This document shows positions 32,862 through 45,000 of a stretch of DNA of 64,000 nt, one piece after another. Source of the DNA: Siniperca chuatsi (lineage: Eukaryota > Chordata > Actinopteri > Centrarchiformes > Sinipercidae); assembly GCF_020085105.1 (NCBI RefSeq), contig NC_058044.1, positions 23,421,206-23,485,205 of the forward strand. The letters run 5' to 3'. Each line of letters begins with the position of its first letter. Position 1 is the first letter of the stretch. The notes under the pieces are model-generated. The model did not search any database. It was not told the DNA's origin and saw only the letters and a program-made list of their open reading frames with translations. The translations under genes were made by a program, and so were the position numbers.

Positions 32862-35369
32862 GGTAAAAGCTATTTCTTTACACGAGACTAATAAAATTGT
32901 GAAAGAATATTTATGGTGAGTTTACTGTATTGTCTTACCTTCCTTCTACTGCATCATTATGCTATATTCTTTAGTACTTTCTTACAGTAGTTGTTTCAAA
33001 CAGGTCTTATTCTGTAGCTTTGGTGTTGCCTGTCCATGTAAACATATTAGGGTACGTGTTAATTTTAAAGACTCGTTAACACTCGACCCAGTAACAAAGG
33101 TTATGATATGTAAAGGATCAGACTAATTTCAACAATGCAGGCACAGGAAAGGTGTAACGCAAACACGTGAGGCCCTCCGCAGCTAACCCTGAGTTGGGCC
33201 CTTTTCCACAGAGCAGGCGATCTTTTAACATCTTTCATAGTGAGGATACTAAATCATTTCAAACCCACAACGAGATTTAACAGACCGCTTTAAAACACTG
33301 GACACATATGATAGAGTTAACTGGATTGCGTCCGTTTTAAACAGTTGGAGCTTTTTTAAGTGTCTCAACCGCTGTCAAGGTGCTGATCCTGTGATGTAGA
33401 ATATGGACAGAGGTATTAAAAACTTGATATAAAAACTTTCTTTGATCATGAAGCCTAATATTCTTATTCTTTATCAGTGAAGTGTATGAACTAGGCTACA
33501 CTGCAGACTGGCGTCTCTGTTAGTGACAGACAGATCCACGTTATATCCGATGTGATGTGATGAACTGCTGCCTCTCCCTCTTCATCTCCTTGCAGTTCTC
33601 ATGCATTAGTTCTGTGTTGACTGTGTAGTTGCTGTGGCTGTTTTATACAGTCTGCTGTAGTGTAAACTATTAGATATAAGTTATCCTGGCCATTCAAACT
33701 GATACAAAAACATGAATATCGCACACTATTTAGAATGATGTCATTATATAGACTGACCTATAGTTACTTTTTACTTTTATGTTTACTATTTTGCTATAAA
33801 TCTTCACATTTGAGTAGCTGGAGCAAGCACATTTTTGGTATTTTTGTTCAAACAGTGACTCAAAATAGTTGCCAATTCATTTTCTGTTGATAGATTAATC
33901 AACTAATCATTTCAGCTTTTTATGCATTGATTGTTCTGCTCATACAGTATTCTATAAATCGATATTTCTTCTCTTTCTACCGCCACTAGTGTTAGGCTAA
34001 CTTTCAGTGTATGACATTTTTTTTGCCCTTTTGGCAATAATACACTCGCTGAGCAGAAACTTCAACACCCCTAAGGAATGTAATGTAATCCCATACAACA
34101 GCCCTGCTGTGAACACTACCTGTGTGAAACACACTCAACAGAAACGTTGTGTGTGTGTGTGTGTGTGTGTGTGTTAGAGAAGTGTTAATTGACATTTCTG
34201 GTAACATTCGAGTCCATACTCTCTGGTGGTGTAGTGCCATTTTTTTTCTCAAGAAGAACTGTAGTGCGACTAGTCTTCAACTTATCCAAAATACTGCAGT
34301 TTTTACTTGACAATATCTTGACTAAGTCATGGCAAAGACATACTTGCTCCTCTTAAGCATTTTAGCTGTATTCCAGTTAGTGTTAATTGATAAGATATTT
34401 CTCCTGGTATTCAAAGCTCTCAGAGGCCTGAAGGAAGCATTTCCTTGACAGGTAAGTTGCTTTCATGTCACTTAGGTCATCCAACTGTGGGGTTTTCTGT
34501 CTGCACCAGACAGTTAAAGCACATGTCGGACAAAAAAGGAATCTGAATATGTCAACTTGGCCTAATGGACATTCTTTACTATATTCTGATATTTTATAGA
34601 CCAAATAATTCTCCAATGGATCAGGCAAATAATCTGCAGATTAATCAACATTGAGAACAGTAATTTTTTTATTTACTTTATTTAGTCATGCATATACCTG
34701 AGATGATGGTGGTGGTGATGATGATGATGATATAATGTTTTATTTTTGAAGAAGATATCTGTGTCTTTAGGCAGGGGGCAAGTCCAATTATGGGTCAACT
34801 TTGAAGGCCCCTGTCTCCTGAATAGTTAGTCATTCTGGTCAATCAAACCTTATTCTAACACTCTCATATAGGTTAACATGTAGGAAAAAATGTGTTCAAA
34901 TTAAAAAGGGTGAGGTCAGAAAGTGAGGGAATGCCCCATAGAACTCCTCTCAGTTAATGCTGACTAACCTAAATGATTTATGTTTTTCCTCTTCCTCATA
35001 AAATCTTGGACAGTGATGAGACCCATTTGATCAACCCCTGATATGGCTTTTTTTCCCCTTTTTTTTTCAGATGCGCCACTGTTATTTGTATCTAACTAAT
35101 ACTGTGTTGGTCCAGATGTAAGAACACAGGCTTCACAATCCTGATCGATACTTTAAATTCCTCAGGGAGGTGAGTGCAGACTAAACACTGTGTATGATCT
35201 CATCCCTGTGTAGCTGTTTAATAGCAGACTTTGGTAACTATATTTTATGGGTCTGTAATTTCCTTGGAGGTTTCCTGGAAAGAACTATGTATTTTGGTAC
35301 CAATTATAGGGAAAATATGAATTCCCTCAAAAGAAAAGCTCAGTTTAAACCCATGAAAATATTAATTCA

Positions 35370-35416
<47 letters not shown>

Positions 35417-35758
35417 GGAATGTTCTTCTCCATAAATATTGAATTGTATACTTTCGTGTAGACAAATTTTACATTTTTGCATATTTAGTTAACCTGGTAT
35501 TCATTGCCTCTATGACTGTAGTTTGTGCTTTTTATTTGAAGTCCACACATTGAACGCTGTCTTTAGTTCCCTATATTCAATATCATATGACACAGTTCTC
35601 TCTAGGAAACATCTTGGAAATTATTCAGATATTATGGACGAAAACATTACAAAGTCTTTATTTGAGATGCTGCATGTAATCATCAATGGTTTTATCTGGA
35701 GTTATACATTTACCGACCCCTCTGACAGCCTGGCCTGTGTGTGTGATTCCCTCGCCAG
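32862..35758. other. Presumed crb3 intron and 5' region
   Basis: No convincing exon was recognised. It contains a GT run at 34148-34173, a GAT-rich stretch near 34710 and an (ATT)n run at 35371-35417. A signal-peptide exon for crb3 was looked for here and not found. Confidence 0.4.
35371..35417. repeat. (ATT)n microsatellite
   Basis: About 15 ATT units upstream of the crb3 coding exon. Confidence 0.95.
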
Positions 35759-35770
35759 CTGTCTGTCACC

Positions 35771-35992
35771 ATGGCGATGCAGGTGTTAATCCCACCTACA
35801 GTGTCGGTGTTTGTGTTCGCCGTGCTGTCTCTGCTCAGCTTGGCTCTGCTGCTGCTGCTGTGTGTAATCAGGAAGAAAAGAAGGCTGGAGGGAACATACA
35901 GGCCCAGTGCAGAGGAGAAAAAACAGACAGGAGCAGGATCTGAAAAACCTGGCCTGCCTCTACCGTTGCCCAAAGAAGAACGCCTGATATGA
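35771..35992 (+). CDS. crb3: Crumbs-3: transmembrane and cytoplasmic exon
   Basis: Crumbs-3 is the small apical polarity protein that recruits PALS1/PATJ and PAR6 at tight junctions. The 73-codon ORF shows a transmembrane segment at residues 10-33 (VSVFVFAVLSLLSLALLLLL), a basic stop-transfer (RKKRR), the FERM-binding motif EGTYRPS (40-46) and the C-terminal PDZ ligand ERLI. Those last two motifs together identify the Crumbs cytoplasmic tail. An acceptor (TTCCCTCGCCAG) lies at 35747-35758, 12 nt before the ATG, so the exon begins at 35759 and this ATG may be the real start or sit within a longer product. Human CRB3 has a signal peptide and a short glycosylated ectodomain; neither is visible here. 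Its place beside DENND1C and TUBB4A supports the call. Confidence 0.9.
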   Translation: MAMQVLIPPTVSVFVFAVLSLLSLALLLLLCVIRKKRRLEGTYRPSAEEKKQTGAGSEKPGLPLPLPKEERLI

Positions 35993-35998
35993 TGAACG

Positions 35999-36000
<2 letters not shown>

Positions 36001-36072
<72 letters not shown>

Positions 36073-36073
36073 A
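36001..36073. repeat. (TA)n microsatellite in the crb3 3' UTR
   Basis: About 35 TA units begin nine bases after the crb3 stop codon, and so lie in the 3' UTR. Confidence 0.95.
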
Positions 36074-36449
36074 TTGTCTTTTGCACCAGAAATCTTCAGA
36101 CATACTAAACACTGTTTGTGCCGCACCTTTTCATTCTTGGTGATAACAAATGGACTGATCAGTCTGCCAATTCTATCACGTTTCACTGCATGAAAAGAGG
36201 AAAAGAGTTTGTCTTATTCCCTTATCTAAATAAGTCACTCCCTTTATTCTGCCACATCTGGCACGTGAGCTGAAATATATTTTGTATTTGTACAGAGGTT
36301 AGTCTATTTTTATTGTACTGTGTGTTCTGTGTATTTATATATAAAACGTTGTGTTTTGCACTGTTTCCAGTTATGAAGGATATTGCTTAAAACAATGACA
36401 ATGACTGTGATGCACTTAAGGATCAGTATAGTACACAAGGTGTTCTGTT

Positions 36450-36455
36450 AATAAA
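36450..36455 (+). terminator. Poly(A) signal AATAAA of crb3
   Basis: AATAAA occurs 458 nt after the crb3 stop in the context TGTTAATAAACCAGG, followed by a T/G-rich stretch. It is the first AATAAA in the 3' UTR. The next gene, dennd1c, converges from the other strand. Confidence 0.6.
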
Positions 36456-37154
36456 CCAGGAATGTGCACACCCAGTGCTACTCTTTCTGTCCCTTGTCTT
36501 GGAGCATTGAAGGCCAGGGGAGAAGACTTGGATGTTCAAAATGTTTAGCTTATTAGGGTTTAAGTTATTCAGAGTCTGTGTGAAGACTTACCAAAAATGT
36601 AATAATTATCATCAGAATTTTGTTGGGAAGTAGCTGACGGAGTGCATATCTCTCTCTCACACACAAACACTTGTAGGAAATATTCACGTGTCAATGACAA
36701 ATGGGCCATCATGCAGTGGCTGATAAGCAAAACATTCATTGTCCTCAATGTTAGAGAATTTCTTTATTTCAAACATGCCTCCTAGTTGCCTTAATTCTAA
36801 GTGTAAGTCATTTCATCAGGTATACAATATTCAGACAAACAAAAATCTGTTTAAATATTTAATATCTTGGCAAGGTGACCTGCTAGCCAGTTTGTGCCCT
36901 TGGACATAAGTCTGGTGATTTTCTCTGTTTTTCTTATTGTCAACAAATCCTATAAAAAGATCAAAAATATTAAACCATATTGGCCAAAAACTTTTAAACA
37001 CATCAGTGAGCTACACTGTCACTGGTTGACATGTTCCTCCATTACAATGAACACACACACTGAAGTTTATTTTGACTCAATCCCCCATACACGTACTGCT
37101 GCTGTAAATACTACCGCATCAAATCTGTGGCTGAAAATAGTCCCAAACAAATGC
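36456..37154. other. Gap between convergent crb3 and dennd1c 3' ends
   Basis: About 700 bp of AT-rich sequence with no exon or repeat recognised. Confidence 0.5.
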
Positions 37155-37160
37155 TTTATT
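37155..37160 (-). terminator. Poly(A) signal AATAAA of dennd1c
   Basis: On the minus strand AATAAA (GAGTAAATAAAGCAT) lies 123 nt beyond the dennd1c stop codon. Confidence 0.6.
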
Positions 37161-37282
37161 TACTCAGTTTTCAAAGATCTTCAATAGAAACAAATGGGCT
37201 TAGGGCTGAGAGTCACAGATATGACGTGGGTCATCTCATTTGTTGACTGCAAGAAAAACTAGAATGTCACCAGCCTTATCCA

Positions 37283-40200
37283 TTAAGCTTCAAATTTCTT
37301 CTTAAGTTCAGACACTTTGATTGGAGGCAGGTTTTCCTCCTGCCCCTCTGAGCGGTTGTTCTCTTCTGATATATTTGAGTCACGTGGCGGGTGAGTTTGT
37401 GCATTCTCCCTGCTCCGAAACGTGCTGCATGGTCTCCCAGGTTCAGCCAATTCCTTTGTCCTGGACTTTACCTGAAAGCCCTGGCTATACGCCTGAGACT
37501 GGAAGCGTGCTACAGCAGATAGCACTTTAGGAGGAGCGGGGCTCTGCCTCATCTCCCACTCCTCTTTCTTTGCTGCTTCTTCACTGCTTTTTTCCTGACC
37601 TGCTGGGGGTTCAGGGTCAACAATAATACTCTGAGGCCCAGGAGAAGCTGTGGGTTTCAGATTGTCCTCCTGTTCTTGCTGCTCCTCCACAGTGTCGGGA
37701 TGATGGGGATTCAGTGTGTTTAAAGATCCTGTCACCTCTTTGCCTTTCTCCTCCTGGTTCTGATTTCCCTCTTCTTCTCTTGCTACACCTTTCTGCATTT
37801 CATTCGTTCCTTTTTCTGTCTGTTCCTTTTGTCCCTCAACTACGTCCACACTCCGATTTTGCCCATCTTTTGTCTTTTCTTTCAGCCCATCATCCTCTCG
37901 CTTCTCTGCCATTTCTTTCACAGCAGGGTCCTCTCCAAAACTCACACTCTTTTCCTGACCATCTTTCTTTCTCTCTTCCTCTAACTTCACTTCCTTAAAG
38001 TTATTTCTGCTGTCTGTTTCTTCTTCTTCGTTCCCATTTATTGCTACCTTCACTTCTTCCTGTTTCTCTGTGACCTCCCCCTTTCCTCTTTCTTGCTCCC
38101 CCATTTCATGTGCTGACAGCAGACTCTCTGTCCCCTCCTCCTCTGGTACGCTGGTGTCCACGCACAGCCAATCAGAGTCATATGTCAGGTCTGACAGCTC
38201 CTCTGTGGTTTCCAGATTCCAGCTGTGCAGGCTGCCACTGCCACTGATTGACAGTGACAGGCTCTCCTGGCTGGGATTGCCTGGAAAACCGCGCTGGAAA
38301 ACACAACAGCTGATGTTAGGCCAGAAATCACATTTGTGTGTGTGTGTGTGTATCGGTTTCTTATCTTCTTACCTTCGTGATATAGTCATGACTGTCCGGT
38401 CCAAACAGGTCGAGGCTGCGCGTGCCATACAGCAGGCCACGCTCGTGGGAGCTGCGGGAGCTGAGCGTGTCAAAGATCTCCCCAAGCAGATCCATCTCCT
38501 CCGAGTCACACAGCAGTGAATCCTCCCCCTCCTCTTCATCCTTCTGGAGCTCAGAGTCATGCTCGACTACAGTCCCCGACACAGCTCTGATGCACAGAGT
38601 TAACAAAACAGAATGGCACAAACAAGAAAATACATGCCGCATGTTCTTATCTTTTCTATCTTTTTATCTTATTTCTCCATCTCTCGGTTTCTCTCTGACT
38701 CTCACCCATCCCATGTATCTCCAGTGTCCTTTGTGTTCTCCTCGTCTCTGGGAGCCCTAAGTTTGTGAACAGGCCGACGGGGACGTGACTGACATGAGGC
38801 AACATAGAGTAACGAAGCAAAGGGATAGCAACGCAACATTCCCCCAATAAAAGTGACAGATGTGGGGTGAATCACAATAAAGCAACAGAAATTGAGCAAT
38901 AAAAGGTCCAAAATAGCACAAAGAAGCAGTGTAGGACAGTAGAATAGACAGATTAGGTAATGATGTGGATATATGTGGATTTTATAAAATATTTAAAACA
39001 GATATGGGATTGTTTTGAGACAGTTCTCACCTTCCCAAAGTGTTGTGTGATTGGCAGGCGGTTTTGCAAGCAGTCTGATTGGACACGACGGTGTGACACC
39101 GATCCTCCTCTCTGAAGGGTGTGGTCTTCATTGTGGGCCTGCATTATACACACACACACACAAGGAAGAAGTATTACAGTAAAACCACAGCAGAATTTGG
39201 TTCTAGTGAAGCACATACCCACATAAACGCTGACCTACCTTGTGCATCAGCAGATTTTTCAAACCAGACTTGGCGAGACCTTTGGCCTGGGAGAGATTAA
39301 AAATATTATTATTAAGAGAGTTGTTTTTGATAATGCAGACTGAATTCACTTGCCCTTCTCCTAGCAAAAACACCTTGGCTTGTACTCACCCTCATGTTTG
39401 CTTTGGACTTCATGTTAAGGATGAGCGCTCCTCCCCCCTTCTGTCAAAAGCACAAGTGCATCTGTGTTGCACTTTTCAACAAGATGGGAACAAACTTAAA
39501 ACTGTTTTATTAAAGATGAAAAGAATTTACCTTTAAATTACCAACTAACTGTTGATAAGATTTGCTTCTTCCTGCAAATAAACACAAAGAACAGAGAATA
39601 AGTGAGTAGTAGGAAATTTGACAGAGACAGGCACATAAACACAGACACGCAAACACGGATGCACACCTGCAGTTGTTTCACACTTAAGGATCTCCTCCTC
39701 AAAGAGATCATCTGGTTCCTTCCCTTTGTTCAGAATATCCAGGCGGCCATCAATGAACTAAAAAAACGTGTATTTGGTCATTTTCAAAATAATTTCAAAA
39801 TATCTGAAAATGCTCACTCATTTACAGTAACATGAGGATGACTCAGTCCCACTGACTTCACAACAGATTTACCAGTAATTTTATTAACTGCCATACAATT
39901 GTGTGCCTTTAATCATGTAAAACATCTAAACACCAGGTCTGAAATAGCAACCTGGAATAGGTGCAACACCTAGTCCATTAAATTAAGAGTCTGCATCAAA
40001 GGAAGTCAGAAACATTTATTAACCTGCTGAAACACCACTTTAATTATTTTCCCAACAAGCCCTTCTCCAGTGTTATAATTGCAGTATCTGTCCAGCAGAG
40101 GGCAGTAAACGACGTAGTATGAGGCATAGTTTTTACCTGTTTGAAGCACTGTAAATGAATGGCATTCTGTAGGAACTGCCTCATACTGGAAGACTTGTGA

Positions 40201-41998
40201 TCTAGAAACAGCTCCTCACTGAACCACATTTCATCCTCCTGCAAAGAAAGAAAAAGAGAGATAGGCACAACAAAACAGATACACATAGGCCCACTGTCTT
40301 GACCTGTAGAGCTGCCTATTGAAATGACCTAATAAAAATGCAAATAACACTGTAAATCGTTTAAAGCAGTTTTTTAAATACATACAGTGCAAACAATATA
40401 TTTTAACAAACTATTAAATATTTACTCCACTGTTGTCATTTTTATTATTAAAAACGTAGGTGTTAAACTCTGCAATGAGCCTTTGTATGAATGACTGACC
40501 TCGTGACCCTGCAGTGCGTCCCTGTAGCCTCCAAACAGCAGAGCCTGAGCTTTCAGGAAGGCCCTGGAGACGCCGCAGCCAGGAGACACTGCCTGGCGCT
40601 TCAAACACACCTTCAACCCGGCCATCTGGAGACATATTTACATTTATATGTGTGATATCAATCCAGAGCAACAGGACACATGGGAAGAGGGGGGTAGGGG
40701 GCTGAAATCCAGCAAAAGTTCCTGACTGTGTTCATGCAACTGATACTGCAGCTAATAGCCAGTTTTCATTGCAGGAACTTTTAGAGGGGTCCCCAGGAAC
40801 CACTTCAGGAACTCACTAATCTTGCTGTGTTTCCACCAGAGGAACCAGGGTCTTAATTTGGTTGCTCTGCCACAGTTCCTGGCCTCAAAATGTCTCTGCT
40901 CTGGGGGTAGCACTTTCTGATTGCAAAGGAACTATTGGGGCAGAGGTTGAAATGCTGATCATTACTGATTAGTCCTAAATCTCAAGCTGCTACAATGTGG
41001 ACAATCCACTACAGAATTTATTCACACAGTAACCAAACACTGGGTGACTGTTTGAGGAAACATCCTCATGTGTTAAAGTTGAATCCCAAACTGCCAACCT
41101 TATTTTTAAATCTGTTATCAGTCTAATTTTCTAATCTTTGCAGTTCTACAGATGTGGTGTAAACGCAAACAGGAGTGCGAAGAAGGGACTTTTACTTCCT
41201 AGTTTATTTCCTGTGTTTATTTCCTGTGGCTCCATACGCCACCAGGACACCTGTACCCTTTAACTCACAAGCATCACTTGATTCTGTAGTACAGGGTAGA
41301 CTTCGCTTACTTTCCATACTATAAAGACAGTTAAAGGGACAGTTCACCCCAAAATCAAAAATACAATTTTTTTCTCTTACCTAGTGCTATTTATCTAAAT
41401 TGTTTTGGTGTGAATTGTCAAATGTATTTTTTTGACGCTTTGAGCACCACAAGCTGAGTGCCATATAGTTCCATCATATTAAAAAAATGCAGACATCTCT
41501 AAGGCCGATATCTCCAAAACTCAGCAACTCACACCAAAACAATCTAGATGGATAAATATCACTACAGGTATGAGGAACAATATGTATTTTTGATTTTGGC
41601 GTGAACTGTCCCTTCAAGTGTTTAGTGGGAGACAACAAAAAGACAACACACACCAACCTACACAAAGATTATTTATTACCACATCTGAAGGTATCCTTTT
41701 AAGGTCATCAAAGGGGGTTTCCAGAGTGTTTGTGTCCACATTCAGAATTACTACTTCCTCCAACCCACGACTCCTCACCCTCTGTCGGACAGACACAGAG
41801 ACACAGTGTGATCTGTTGGGTCTGTCAGTTTGTGGGGACAAACCTAGTAGATTCATAGGATCCATAGATTGGAAGTATTTGAGTAAGTGTAGACTGAAAT
41901 AGTTTTAATCAGTAGTTTACCTCAGATAGACTGGTGTGGACCCCAATTAGGTAAGGCATAGGTGCACTGTAACCAAATAAAAAAGTGTGAATCTACTG

Positions 41999-42096
<98 letters not shown>

Positions 42097-45000
42097 GGCT
42101 GACTGACTGACTGACTGACTGACTGACTGACTGACTGACTTCTTACCAGCAGTAGTCCAGTAGGTGGGGTGGCAGGACAGGGATGAAGATGTGTTGCCAG
42201 TACATGGGGTACAACACAGCACTGAGTGCATACACGCAAGACGTCAGCTACACACAACACAAAATGGAGAACTGTTTCAGACAATAACAACACACGACAC
42301 ACAAACCTGCTTGTGTGGTCTGCCATACAGTGTCCAATGTGTGACTTCAGCATAGCACAATGGAGATTCATTCTAGCTGCAGTGAGTTTGGTTTCCATGT
42401 AGTTGCATTCAGCAGAAGCTAAAGTGGTTTCTGTCTTCACTGGGGTTAGGTGAATGTTGATTGGTAAGAGTTGAGGTTAGCCAGTTGTCAAATATGGTTA
42501 TAGGTTAGGGTGAGTTTCCAGAGAATGAATGTGCTTCTGTACCAGGAAGTAAAAAAAAAATCCTATAAAAATAGAAGAACAAAAATGTGTGTCTTACAGT
42601 GCTGAGTTTGCTGGCAAAGATGAGGATGCGTCTCTCAAACAGCATGCTGGCATAGAGCTGCAGCAGGTTCCCCACATCTACTGCCACAATCAGCTCTGTC
42701 AAGTTCCTCTGGTAACCCACAGACACACGCATGAGTTTGAATGGGCAACGTGTTGTGTACAAAACCCCACCTGCTTTGTAGGATATAAGATATAAACCCA
42801 AATCTTCCATACTCACATTTTCAGGGATGGAAGGGAGACTCCTGGGATCTGGAGCAATGAAGTATGGAACCTGATCAAAACAAATGAAACAAAACATTAA
42901 TGAGAAAACTGGAAGTGTTTTTGCTTTCAGCTGGCTTCAACATCATACAGACATGCATGCATTACAGGTTACAGGATCAGAATTTAGGTTTTCATTCCAA
43001 AATTCTGTATCCATTAAATAATTATGTTGCTAGATGCAAACTATTGTGTAAGCTAATATCTTACTGTAATGTGTCCTTAAAGTTGAAATCTAAACCCAAT
43101 TATTTACGGTCATATTTTTTCTAATTACCTCTCTATATACAGTAGAAGTTTTCATTGTTAGTGGCAGAGTCCGCCATTCTTGCACTGTATTCAAATTGCC
43201 TTCACTCGCGGTATTAATTTACTGCTAATGCAAACCAGAATTCTTAGACCTGTAGTATTCAACTGCACTTACTGTTACCATGGTAACCATGGGTGTCACC
43301 AAATCAATCAGGATTGAATCACATGGATTACAACTTATATTTTCGCTATTTCCACACCGTAGAATTGTTTTAGATGAATGAATGATAAATGTTTCTTTCA
43401 AGTGGAGGATTTCTTATCTTGGAATGAAACTCTTCAAAAGCAAATATCCACAAGATACAACCAACTGTAGCTTTGAGCCACATCTAGGCATTTCTTTAGA
43501 CAAAACATTTGTTGTGAGGCCAGTACAATCATGGGTTATGGATACATACAGTTAACTGATTCAAAGGTCATAACGAATGGCAGACGTTAGTGCAAATCGT
43601 GTTAAGTTTGAATTAAACATTTAATTAGAGGGGTGAGTGACAAGGTTTTAGTCCACACACATCAGGTTTAGCCATCAAGCACAGACAGCTGAAGTTTTCA
43701 AGCAGGAGTTAGTCTGTATCTGCTTGGGCCATTATTCCAGACCACATGAACTCCTGTGGGACTCACCCCCTCTTCTCCCTCTGGGTGTCCAACAGGATGG
43801 GACACCTCTGTGCTGACCAATAGCTGCTCTCCCTCAGAAAAAAACACAACATGCTAACCACTGACAAAAAAACAACCATAAAGTCAAGTGTGACTCCTGG
43901 TTCTCATTGGCTAATTAGAGATTTACCATCTGCAGAGTGACAGATCCGGCTGCCAGTGGTATGGGCTGCTTGTAGAGCGCAGCCAGCAGAGCTTTCATCT
44001 CATTGGTCTGTTGACAAGATGATGGTTGTTATGTTAATGTTACTCATACAAGAGTGTGTGGATTAGAGACTATTAGAGGAGCAGAAAGATTACACACAAG
44101 CAATGGAAACTCACCTGTCCTTTTGTGAGGTAATCAGCCAAGTTGTTGAGAAGTTTGTAAAACACTTCAAACCATGGAAGATAACTGTAATTGATTAAAA
44201 ATGCTTTTTATTATGGTGTTAAAGGCATGGTTAAACTTGGCATGATAATTACTCTTTCAATACCCCCCTTACACACATTCACACACCCTCACACAAATGT
44301 ACCTGAGTATGCAAAGGCAGGTATGTGTGCTGTTGGTGAGACGACAGAAGCCAAACCGCTGGCATCCCTCAAGGTCAGTCAAAACAAAAGTAAAGTGCTG
44401 CACAACCACTCCATCCCTCACTCTGTGCAGATGAATGTAGTGAGAAGAGAACGTATAAAAGAACAGACCGGCAAGAAATGTAACCTGGAGTAAAGACAGT
44501 CATGGTAATCCAGCCAGTTTATACTCACCTTTGTATGTCATACGGGAAGCAGAACCTGGGTAATGTTTGACAAGACTCCTAGAGTGGGATAGAATTGTGT
44601 GTGTAAAATGAAAGTGAAAAAATCTCCCTAAAATTTAGGGTCTACAGCCATTCTATTGGCTCTGTAAGGCTGTACTTAGGCATTGTGGCACTAAAAAAAA
44701 GCTTGATTAAAAAGTCAGCATGCTAACATATTCACAGTGTGTTTGCATGCAAACGTTTTCTAATTAGCATGAATTAATCATGAAGTACAGCTGAGGCTAA
44801 TGGGAAGGTCAGTAATTTTGCAGGATTTTGGTCATGAACCAACGTATTGGACATATTAAAGATTTGACCAGATGATGGCGCTAGATGAAAAGTCAGGGGA
44901 TCACCAAAGTCAGTAGGATTCATCCTCTGAGGACCTTGAATGTTTGTACAAAATTTCATAGCAATCCATCCAATAAGCTAGTTGTTGAGATATCTCAGTC

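Noticed and set aside
41998-42140. Regular short repeats resembling a CRISPR array
   Set aside because: It is a simple tetranucleotide microsatellite with no spacers, in a vertebrate intron.
41922-42440. 172-codon minus-strand ORF with Cys/Ser/Val repeats
   Set aside because: It is produced by the tetranucleotide microsatellite and crosses dennd1c exons out of frame.
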